NCBI GenBank assembly: GCA_031368095.1
Contig: JANLQX010000341.1
Coordinates: 1-17,474, forward strand
Direction of reading: 5' to 3'
Length of the DNA stretch: 17,474 nt
Source of the DNA: JANLQX01 sp031368095
Lineage (GTDB): Bacteria > Actinomycetota > Acidimicrobiia > Acidimicrobiales > JANYDT01
In this document: positions 8,697 to 15,017 of the stretch, piece by piece
Numbering within the stretch: the first letter of the stretch is position 1
How the letters are laid out: every line of letters begins with the position of its first letter
The notes under the pieces: generated by a model
Database searches by the model: none
Told to the model about the DNA's origin: nothing
What the model saw: only the letters and a program-made list of their open reading frames with translations
Translations under genes and position numbers: made by a program

Positions 8697-9475
8697 AGTG
8701 ACGGCCAGAGGGAAAAAAGGAGCGCGCCGGCGCAAAGGTACGGGCCGAAGGCGATCTGTGTCTTGAGGCCATCGCGGATGGTGCCGTTGGGCCGCAATCG
8801 TTTGGCCACGATCACGCCGAGGCCGAAGACGGAACCAAACACAAAGCCCGCCACCAGCCCGAGATAGATATGCCGCCAGCCGTGCCAGCCGAGAATCATG
8901 CCGAGCAGGAGGCTGAGCCGAGCATCACCCTGCCCCATGCCGGTGGGAACTCCGAGGACCAGGAACCACAGGAACGCACTGGCGGCCAAACCGCCGACCA
9001 CGACTCGGATGATCGCCTGCGTGTCGCCGTCGATCGCCGCCGCCGCCAGGAGCGCCATCAGCATGAGCACCGCCGCCGGATAGACAAGCTTCGTCGGGAT
9101 CTTGTGAAGTCGGAAGTCGATCATCACCACCGTGACCGCCACGAAGCCGAGGATCAGATGCGCCGGGAGGGCCGACGTCCATCCGACCCGCCATCCAATG
9201 ACCGCGCTGATGGCGATCAACAGGACCTCGGTCACCGGCTGCTGCATCGCAATCCGTGATGCGCACGAGCGGCACCGCCCGCCTCGGCGGAGGTACGACA
9301 CCACCGGGACAGCATCGAGCGTCCGGAGCGCGGCACCGCAGTGGTCACATCGGAACGGCAGACGAAGCGGTTCGACGGCGTCGAGCAGGGGCGGCCGAGC
9401 GACCATCATCGAAGCTACCGGGGCGGCCACGAACCCGACGAGGAGCCCGGCGCCAATTCCCCATGCCCCGGACAC
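8687..9475 (-). CDS. Prepilin peptidase, A24 family (PilD-like)
   Basis: An integral membrane aspartic protease that cleaves leader peptides of type IV pilins or pseudopilins, and in bifunctional members N-methylates the new N-terminus. With GTG 9475 as start it is 262 residues. A first membrane helix (~6–25) precedes a cytoplasmic zinc-type loop with two cysteine pairs (C43/C46 and C68/C71), as in the bifunctional form. The two catalytic aspartates are D120 in MIDF and D184 in the GxGD-type motif GMGQGD; about six further helices follow. The frame continues upstream of 9475 as far as 10147, but that part overlaps the divergent ABC gene and lacks family features; ATG 9565 is the main alternative start. 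No pilin or pilus ATPase gene is in the window, so its substrates are encoded elsewhere. It lies 40 bp upstream of aroC and probably shares its transcript. Confidence 0.9.
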   Translation of the reverse strand: MSGAWGIGAGLLVGFVAAPVASMMVARPPLLDAVEPLRLPFRCDHCGAALRTLDAVPVVSYLRRGGRCRSCASRIAMQQPVTEVLLIAISAVIGWRVGWTSALPAHLILGFVAVTVVMIDFRLHKIPTKLVYPAAVLMLMALLAAAAIDGDTQAIIRVVVGGLAASAFLWFLVLGVPTGMGQGDARLSLLLGMILGWHGWRHIYLGLVAGFVFGSVFGLGVIVAKRLRPNGTIRDGLKTQIAFGPYLCAGALLFSLWPSLAG

Positions 9476-9563
9476 GGCCGACGACCCTACTTCCTGGCTT
9501 CCGTTCAGGTTCTCTTGGCACTGCGGCCGGAATATGACCGGAAAGGTATGGATACTGGATTCC
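9476..9563. promoter_or_regulatory. Divergent promoter region of the peptidase and the ABC exporter, with CCGGAA direct repeats
   Basis: These 88 bp separate the divergent peptidase and exporter genes. CCGGAA occurs at 9527–9532 and 9538–9543, exactly 11 bp apart, placing both copies on one face of the helix as expected for an operator. GATACT (9551–9556) could be a −10 whose transcript would begin at or next to ATG 9564. No Shine-Dalgarno precedes that ATG, so a leaderless mRNA is plausible. None of this has support beyond the pattern itself. Confidence 0.35.
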
Positions 9564-10511
9564 ATGACTATGCCCCCACTCAGCATTGAGGCCCACGGTC
9601 TCCGCAAGACCTTCGGTGAGACCCGGGCCATCGACGATCTCGCCATCGAATGCCGGCCCGGCCAGGTCACGGCGATTCTCGGGCCCAACGGTGCCGGAAA
9701 ATCGACCTTCGTCCGTATGGTCGCCACGCTGGTTCGGCCCGACGCCGGGACCCTGCGGGTGTGCGGGGTCGATGCCGTTGCCCACCCCGCCGAGGTCCGA
9801 CGGCTGATCGGTCTGGCCGGGCAGAGTGCCGCCGTCGAGCCGGCCCTGACCGGCCGCGAGAACCTGGTCATGGTGGCCAAGTTGTTCGGCCACAAACGCG
9901 CCGTCGCCGAGTCAGCCGCCGACACCGTGCTCGGCGAGGTTGGTCTCGGCGACGACGGTGGTCGACTCGTGCGGGAGTACTCCGGCGGCATGCGTCGGCG
10001 GCTCGACCTGGCGGCCAGTTTGGTTGGTGCACCGCGCGTCCTTCTGCTAGTCGAGCCCACCACCGGTCTCGATCCGAGATCCCGGCTCGATCTGTGGGAT
10101 TCCGTCCGTTCGCTGGTCGCATCGGGAACCGACGTGCTGCTCACCACGCAGTATCTCGAAGAGGCGGACCGCCTCGCTGATCAGGTCGTGATCATCGACC
10201 ACGGGCGCGTCATTGCCACGGGTTCGCCGTCGGAACTCAAATCCCAGGCCGGCCGTGACGTGGTCGTGCTCACCCTGACGCACTCCGACGATCTCGCCAT
10301 TGCCGAACCGGTGATGCGCTCAGCCGGAACGGATGAGCCGAGGTATGACCCAATAGCACGTGCACTTACGGTTGCTGTTGACCGTGGTCCCGACGCGTTG
10401 AGTCGGGTCCTGGCCGAACTCGCGATCACCACTGTCGGCATCGATGACATCACCTTGCGCCGTCCCACCCTCGACGAAGTTTTTCTGACCCTGACCGGAG
10501 CCCCCCGATGA
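9564..10511 (+). CDS. DrrA-type ABC exporter ATPase (altered Walker B)
   Basis: The 315-residue nucleotide-binding subunit of an ABC-2 type exporter in the daunorubicin-resistance (DrrA) family; it should power export by the permease encoded immediately downstream. It has Walker A GPNGAGKST (40–48), Q-loop Gln87, signature YSGGM (139–143), the D-loop region TTGLDP (~166–171) and a TTQYLEEAD segment in which Gln replaces the H-loop His, as is usual in DrrA proteins. The Walker B segment reads VLLLVE, with Val163 where Asp normally coordinates Mg (codon GTC at 10050–10052 instead of GAC); the following catalytic Glu164 is kept. The C-terminal ~80 residues form the DrrA-type extension ending near TLDEVFLTLTG. 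ATG 9570 is an alternative start. The stop overlaps the permease start as ATGA. The substrate is unknown. Confidence 0.93.
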   Translation: MTMPPLSIEAHGLRKTFGETRAIDDLAIECRPGQVTAILGPNGAGKSTFVRMVATLVRPDAGTLRVCGVDAVAHPAEVRRLIGLAGQSAAVEPALTGRENLVMVAKLFGHKRAVAESAADTVLGEVGLGDDGGRLVREYSGGMRRRLDLAASLVGAPRVLLLVEPTTGLDPRSRLDLWDSVRSLVASGTDVLLTTQYLEEADRLADQVVIIDHGRVIATGSPSELKSQAGRDVVVLTLTHSDDLAIAEPVMRSAGTDEPRYDPIARALTVAVDRGPDALSRVLAELAITTVGIDDITLRRPTLDEVFLTLTGAPR

Positions 10512-11353
10512 CCACCACCATGACGCCCGCCCCAACCACCACTGCTGTAGTACGTGTACGTACGATTTCGGCGCCCGCTTCGCCTCCCACCGCTTTCACT
10601 GCCGCCGCCACCTATGCCGGACGAACGCTGCGCCAGTACATCCGTACACCGCAACTCATCATCGTCAACTCGGTCACCTCCGTGATGTTTCTGCTCATCT
10701 TTCGCTTCGTCTTCGGTGGGGCGATCAACACCAACGGCATTCCGTATGCGAACTTCCTGATTCCGTCACTGGCCGCCGTCTCCGGACTGTTTGCGGGCGG
10801 CGTGGTGGGCGTGGCCGAAGACAGCGAGTCCGGGTTCTTTGATCGATTGCGATCGCTTCCGGTGCCACGCGCGGCAGTGATGTTCGGGCGGTCATTGGCC
10901 GACACCGCGCTCATCACCTGGGGTTCGATCGTCACCATCGTCGTCGGGTTTGCCGTCGGCTTCCGACCAAAGGGCAATGTCGGTGAACTCCTTCTCGCCT
11001 TCGTCCTCTGCGTGCTGTTCGCCGCGGCTTTCAGTTGGTTGCAGATTTTTCTCGGGCTCATCGCCGGCACCGCACAAGCGGCGCAGGGTCTGTCGTTCAG
11101 CGTCTTCCCGTTGATCTTCGTTTCCAGCGCCTATGTTCCCGTGGCTTCCATGCCCGGCTGGATGCAGCCCATTGCACGTCAACAGCCGGTGACCGCCATG
11201 GTCGATGCCGTGCGGGCCCTCGTTATTGGCGGCGACACGAACGCGATGTTTGGTTCGTCGCAAACCGTGCTCGTGCTCAAGGCCATCGGATGGTCGCTCG
11301 CCATTACCGCGGTGTTCGCCGGGCTCGCCATCCGGATCTTCAACAAGCGCTGA
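10508..11353 (+). CDS. DrrB-type ABC-2 exporter permease
   Basis: A 281-residue membrane subunit of the exporter. A polar, Thr/Ala/Pro-rich N-terminal tail (~1–35) precedes about six hydrophobic segments, the first around VNSVTSVMFLLIFRFVFGG. Typical ABC-2 features are the amphipathic stretch FFDRLRSLPVPRAAVMFGR after helix 2, the FAAAFSWLQIFLGL helix and the SSAYVPVASMPGWMQ segment before the last helix. The ATG overlaps the stop of the ATPase gene by 4 bp, so translation of the two is coupled and they surely form one transporter. DrrAB relatives export hydrophobic drugs or lipids; nothing in the window identifies the cargo. The regulator gene follows 37–58 bp downstream on the same strand. 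Confidence 0.94.
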   Translation: MTTTMTPAPTTTAVVRVRTISAPASPPTAFTAAATYAGRTLRQYIRTPQLIIVNSVTSVMFLLIFRFVFGGAINTNGIPYANFLIPSLAAVSGLFAGGVVGVAEDSESGFFDRLRSLPVPRAAVMFGRSLADTALITWGSIVTIVVGFAVGFRPKGNVGELLLAFVLCVLFAAAFSWLQIFLGLIAGTAQAAQGLSFSVFPLIFVSSAYVPVASMPGWMQPIARQQPVTAMVDAVRALVIGGDTNAMFGSSQTVLVLKAIGWSLAITAVFAGLAIRIFNKR

Positions 11354-11373
11354 AACGTGGCGGTCGTCCCGAA

Positions 11374-11393
11374 GGAGGAGGTGAGCGACCATC
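11374..11393 (+). promoter_or_regulatory. Near-perfect Shine-Dalgarno placed for an ATC start codon
   Basis: GGAGGTGA (11377–11384) is fully complementary to the 16S rRNA tail and ends 6 nt before ATC at 11391. The nearest canonical start in frame, ATG 11412, is 30 nt from the GGAGG core, too far for normal initiation. A TGA at 11382–11384 closes the frame just upstream, so no earlier canonical start is possible. Confidence 0.6.
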
Positions 11394-11411
11394 GCTGACA
11401 CCAGCGCTCGC

Positions 11412-12395
11412 ATGCTTCGACTGCTGTCACTTCTCCAGGTCCATCGACACTGGCGCGGTGATGAATTGGCGGAGCGGCTCGATGTCTCGGAGCGAACTCT
11501 GCGCCGAGACATCGATCGCCTGCGGGGTCTCGGCTACCCCGTGGAGTCGGTCACCGGTGCGACCGGCGGCTACCAACTCGCGGCCGGTTCGACGGTGCCC
11601 CCCATGGTGTTCGATCACGACGAAGCCGTGGCGCTCGCGATCGGACTTCGGGACGTGTCACAGAGCAACGATGCGGACACGGCCGAGGCATCGCTACGCG
11701 CGCTTGCCAAACTCACGGCGATGCTCCCGGCCACCGTCCGTCAGAAGATCGAACTGATGAGCAGCGTGACCGACACGAACCCGATGATCCGTCGCCTCGC
11801 TCCTCCGGCGGCCGAAGTCCTCGGCGCGATTGCCCAGGCCTGTCGCGACAGCGTGCGTCTCACCTTCGACTACGCCGCCGCCGACGGAACTCGCACCACG
11901 CGCTACGTGGAGCCGTACCGTCTCGTCACCCTCGGCCAACGCTGGTACCTGGTGGCGTTCGACCTCGATCGCAATGACTGGCGCACCTTTCGAGCCGATC
12001 GGGCAATGAACGCCGTTCCGCTTCGCAACAGCTTTACCGCCCGACCCCTTCCGGCTTCCGACCTCGCGCGCTACGTCGACGATCGAATCCGTGAAATGCG
12101 ACCGACGATCGATGTCGAGTTCGTGGTGTCGGCCGGTGAACTCGACACCCAGCGCGCCGTCGGAACATGGGCGACCGTGTCGCCCGGCCCCCGCCCGGGA
12201 ACGAGTCGGGTCACGATGACCACCGATTCGTTCGATTGGCCCCTTATCGCCCTCGCCAACGTCGGTGTGGACTTTGAGGCGGTATCTCCTCCGGCATTCG
12301 CTGAGCATGTGGCGCAGTTCGCGCTCCGCTCAACCCGGGCCTCCCGCTCCGGGCAAGCGCCCGCTGAGATGCCTACGGGACCTGACGAAGGCTGA
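11412..12395 (+). CDS. HTH–WYL domain transcriptional regulator
   Basis: A YafY-type DNA-binding regulator of 327 residues counted from ATG 11412. An N-terminal winged helix-turn-helix (~1–50, with LAERLDVSERTLRRDIDRL as the recognition region) is followed by a linker, the WYL ligand-sensing domain (from ~135; W178-Y179-L180 within RWYLVAFD) and a C-terminal WCX-like extension. WYL domains are thought to bind nucleotides or other small ligands and switch DNA binding. Relatives often begin with a short segment like (M)ADTSARMLRLL; here those codons are present but open with ATC at 11391, where the ribosome site points, so the true protein may be 334 residues. The gene lies directly behind the exporter pair and probably controls it. 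Its last 23 bp overlap the end of convergent aroE. Confidence 0.92.
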   Translation: MLRLLSLLQVHRHWRGDELAERLDVSERTLRRDIDRLRGLGYPVESVTGATGGYQLAAGSTVPPMVFDHDEAVALAIGLRDVSQSNDADTAEASLRALAKLTAMLPATVRQKIELMSSVTDTNPMIRRLAPPAAEVLGAIAQACRDSVRLTFDYAAADGTRTTRYVEPYRLVTLGQRWYLVAFDLDRNDWRTFRADRAMNAVPLRNSFTARPLPASDLARYVDDRIREMRPTIDVEFVVSAGELDTQRAVGTWATVSPGPRPGTSRVTMTTDSFDWPLIALANVGVDFEAVSPPAFAEHVAQFALRSTRASRSGQAPAEMPTGPDEG

Positions 12396-13221
12396 GTTCG
12401 GCCTCCACCGCCGCCCGCATCACGGCGAGCGGAGCATCCTCGCCGGTCCACAGGTGGTACTGCCGAGCCGCCTGGTGCAGGAGCATCCCCAGGCCATCGA
12501 CGCAGATGGCGCCCCGAGTTCGCGCCGCCCGGAGGAGCGCTGTTTCCCGGGGGCTGTAGATCAGATCGTTGACGACTTGTCCGACCGAAAGACGACTCGG
12601 ATCGCACGGGAGATCGACCGACGCCGACCCCATGCCCTGGGGCGTGGCGTTGATGATCACCTCGGCATCGGACACGGCATCGACGGTGCGCCTCACCCCT
12701 CGGCCGCCCGCCAGCGCCAACGCCGCGGCGGCGCGTTGGTCATTGCGGTTCACGATGGCGATCTCGGCCGCGCCGCGCGTCGCCAGAGCGCGCACGACTG
12801 CTCGACCAGCCCCACCGGCGCCGATCACGAGGCAGCGCTTCCCGGTCGGATCGACGCCGGCGGCAATGAGCGCGTCGATCGCACCGGGGCCGTCGGTCGA
12901 CTCGGCTCGCAGCCGGCCGCCGGGGAGCCGAACGATCGTGTTGGCGGCATCGAGCGCAACAACATCGTCGCTCGCCTCGTCGACCGCATGTGCCGCCACC
13001 GTTTTGTGAGGCATCGTCACCGACAGCCCGGCGAGACCGAGCGCTCGCATCGACCCGATGGCCTGGGCGCCTTGACCTTCGGCGACCTCGAAGGCCACGT
13101 AGACCGCGTCACGCCCGTGGGCATGGAACACCGCGTTGTGGATTACCGGCGACAGCGAGTGACGGACCGGATCACCGATGACGGCATAGACCTCAGTCGT
13201 AGCCCGAACGGCCGAGCTCAC
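12373..13221 (-). CDS. aroE: Shikimate dehydrogenase
   Basis: Reduces 3-dehydroshikimate to shikimate with NADPH in the aromatic pathway. With GTG 13221 as start it is 282 residues, normal for the family. Motifs: shikimate-binding SLS (22–24), catalytic Lys73 in VTMPHK, Asn94 in AANT, Asp110 in STDGPG, the Rossmann loop GAGGAG (134–139), an NRN variant of the NADP-discriminating NRT loop (158–160), then DLIYSP and the C-terminal GMLLHQAARQ helix. The start overlaps the mltG stop by 4 bp (GTGA), so it is translationally coupled. The frame runs upstream to 13326, but that part is the mltG 3' end read in another frame. The stop lies inside the 3' end of the convergent regulator gene. Confidence 0.96.
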   Translation of the reverse strand: MSSAVRATTEVYAVIGDPVRHSLSPVIHNAVFHAHGRDAVYVAFEVAEGQGAQAIGSMRALGLAGLSVTMPHKTVAAHAVDEASDDVVALDAANTIVRLPGGRLRAESTDGPGAIDALIAAGVDPTGKRCLVIGAGGAGRAVVRALATRGAAEIAIVNRNDQRAAAALALAGGRGVRRTVDAVSDAEVIINATPQGMGSASVDLPCDPSRLSVGQVVNDLIYSPRETALLRAARTRGAICVDGLGMLLHQAARQYHLWTGEDAPLAVMRAAVEAELSLRQVP

Positions 13222-14465
13222 CGCACGCCATTTTGGGCCGCGAGTTTGATGTTCTTCTTGTGCTCTTTGAACGTGGTGGCGAAGGCGTGTTGGCCGTCTT
13301 TGGTGACGACGACGTAGTACAGCCAATCCCCCGGCGTCGGATTGAGGGCGGCACGAATCGATTCTCGTCCGGGCGACGCGATCGGGGTCGGCGGGAGACC
13401 TTTGCGGGTATAGGTGTTGTACGCCCCGTCCTTTTGCAGGTCTTCGAAGAGCACGCGATCAACGTTGCCGCCCATGCCGTAGATCAACGTGGCGTCGATC
13501 TGCAGCGCTTGGTCTTGTTCGAGACGGTTGTAGATGACCCGTGCCACCTTGCCGCGGTCCTCGTCGGTCTTGGCTTCGCGCTCGATGAGCGAGGCGACGA
13601 TAAGCGCCTCATACGGTGTCCGACCGACCTTGGCCTTGGCGTCGCCGAGACCTTCAGCATCGGCGGCGACATCGAACGCTTCGACCATGCGCGAAATGAT
13701 TGTTTCCTCGTCGTCTTCCAGCGTGAATTGATAGGTGCTGGGAAAGACGAACCCTTCGAGATTCGCCGAATCGGTCGGCAGCAGTGACGACCGGATACGT
13801 CCGTTGGTGGCGACCTGCATGAAGCGCGCTGACGAACGACCATCGAGCTTGGCGCCGACCCGATCGGCGAATTGCGCAAGACGGAATCCTTCCGGGAACG
13901 TCACCTTCGTCTGATCCGGAACGCTGGGGCCACGCACAAGTGACTCGATCACCGAATCGAACGACTCGTTCTTCGTGAATGTGTAGCGGCCAGCCTCGAA
14001 CCCGCCGCGGCCTTTCCACTGAACGTAGTAGCGGAACACACGCGGGTCGCCGATGACGCCCCTGGCGTGCAAGATCGTGCCGATACGCGCCGCCGAGGTA
14101 TTCGGCGGGATCGTGATCTGTACGGCGGTTCCAGGCGGACCGGGCGGGTCGATCTGGCGCTGTACCCAGCGGACGCCGACGAGCACCCCGCCAGCGACGA
14201 TCGCACACAACGCCAGGAAGACCAAAAACCCTCGGCCGCGCCGCGGCGGGGCGGGGAAGTCCTCGCTCTCGTCGAGGGCGTCTTCGGCGGCGCGACGACG
14301 GGCCCGCCGACCCTTTATCTCCGGCTCGGGGCTGATTGGCGGTGCCGACACCACCGGGGCTGGCCGAGTTGGAGGAGCCGTAGGCGGAACCTCGGCCGGA
14401 CGGCTTCGGGGGAGCACCGGTCCGGTGTCCCACTCGCTCTCGTTGTCCCACGGATCGTCTGTCAT
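13218..14465 (-). CDS. mltG: Endolytic murein transglycosylase MltG (YceG-like)
   Basis: A single-pass membrane enzyme that cleaves nascent glycan strands and is proposed to set strand length. 415 residues: a Pro-rich and charged cytoplasmic N-terminus (1–78), one helix (~79–98), a LysM-like subdomain (~115–180; IPPNTSAARI, FEAGRYTF) and the catalytic domain. Landmarks are TFPEG (189–193), NLEGFVFPSTY (235–245) and SLIEREAK (292–299); the E295-x-E297 pair contains the catalytic Glu by comparison with the E. coli enzyme. IYNRLE (311–316) and GLPPTPIASPG complete the fold. The long cytoplasmic N-terminus is common in actinobacterial members. The start overlaps the ruvX stop (ATGA) and the stop overlaps aroE (GTGA). 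Confidence 0.96.
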   Translation of the reverse strand: MTDDPWDNESEWDTGPVLPRSRPAEVPPTAPPTRPAPVVSAPPISPEPEIKGRRARRRAAEDALDESEDFPAPPRRGRGFLVFLALCAIVAGGVLVGVRWVQRQIDPPGPPGTAVQITIPPNTSAARIGTILHARGVIGDPRVFRYYVQWKGRGGFEAGRYTFTKNESFDSVIESLVRGPSVPDQTKVTFPEGFRLAQFADRVGAKLDGRSSARFMQVATNGRIRSSLLPTDSANLEGFVFPSTYQFTLEDDEETIISRMVEAFDVAADAEGLGDAKAKVGRTPYEALIVASLIEREAKTDEDRGKVARVIYNRLEQDQALQIDATLIYGMGGNVDRVLFEDLQKDGAYNTYTRKGLPPTPIASPGRESIRAALNPTPGDWLYYVVVTKDGQHAFATTFKEHKKNIKLAAQNGVR

Positions 14466-15010
14466 CGCCGTCCCCCACGTCGTGACCGGAGTGACGAGTC
14501 TGCCCGACGGTTGGTGAGCTCGGGAACAGGACCGGGGACCGCCGCCACTACGGCCGATGCGGGCGATGCGGCCGATGGGACAGCCGCCGACGCCGACGCC
14601 TCAGCGTCGAGCCAACTCTGCAGCAGGACGGCGGCGGCAACCTTGTCGACAATGTGACGGCGTTCTTTGGCTTTGATGTCGCGTTCGGCCAGTGCCCGAT
14701 GGGCCGTTGCCGTGGTGAAGCGTTCGTCGTGCAGCACCACCGGCACGGCGAACGCGTGTTGGAGTTGCTCCACCTCGCCGCGAATCAACAGCGCCGCCTT
14801 TCCCTCATGACCATCGAGGCCGAGTGGGAGCCCGACGACGATTACGTCAGGTTCGTACTCGTCGATGATGCGGCCGATGGCGCGATGATCCTCGGCCCGG
14901 GTGGCGCTGCGCAGCACCACCGACACCGGTGATGCAAGCGTGCGGGTGAGGTCCGATGACGCCACGCCGATCCTCTTCGTTCCGAGGTCAAGGGCCAAAG
15001 CTCGAGCCAT
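14462..15010 (-). CDS. ruvX: RuvX/YqgF-family putative pre-16S rRNA nuclease (Holliday junction resolvase-like)
   Basis: 182 residues with an RNase H-like fold. YqgF proteins are implicated in 16S rRNA 5'-end maturation and were first described as Holliday junction resolvase-like. Motifs: ALDLGTKRIGVA with Asp8, VVGLPLGLDG (58–67), HDERFTT (94–100) and VDKVAAAVLLQSWL with Asp122, which give the full acidic catalytic set. The fold ends near residue 137; the remaining ~45 residues are an Ala/Pro/Val-rich tail ending in an Arg-rich cluster, longer than in the minimal ~140-residue family. ATG 15010 is set by the family N-terminus, 7 nt after the alaS stop. It has no good ribosome site, so reinitiation after alaS is likely. 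Confidence 0.94.
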   Translation of the reverse strand: MARALALDLGTKRIGVASSDLTRTLASPVSVVLRSATRAEDHRAIGRIIDEYEPDVIVVGLPLGLDGHEGKAALLIRGEVEQLQHAFAVPVVLHDERFTTATAHRALAERDIKAKERRHIVDKVAAAVLLQSWLDAEASASAAVPSAASPASAVVAAVPGPVPELTNRRADSSLRSRRGGRR

Positions 15011-15017
15011 GAGTCGG

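Noticed and set aside
9132..9563. An upstream extension of the ABC ATPase frame.
   Set aside because: It lies antisense to the peptidase gene, and the DrrA family starts a few residues before the RKTF motif, matching ATG 9564 or 9570.
9476..10147. An N-terminal extension of about 224 codons on the prepilin peptidase.
   Set aside because: It overlaps the divergent ATPase gene almost entirely and is Ser/Arg/Pro-rich; the first membrane helix of the family begins right after GTG 9475.
10147..10173. Gln in place of the H-loop His in the ABC ATPase.
   Set aside because: TTQYLEEAD is the usual form in DrrA-family proteins, so it is not a defect here, unlike the Walker B change.
13222..13326. A 35-codon upstream extension of aroE.
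   Set aside because: It reads the 3' end of mltG in another frame; GTG 13221 overlapping the mltG stop gives the family N-terminus.
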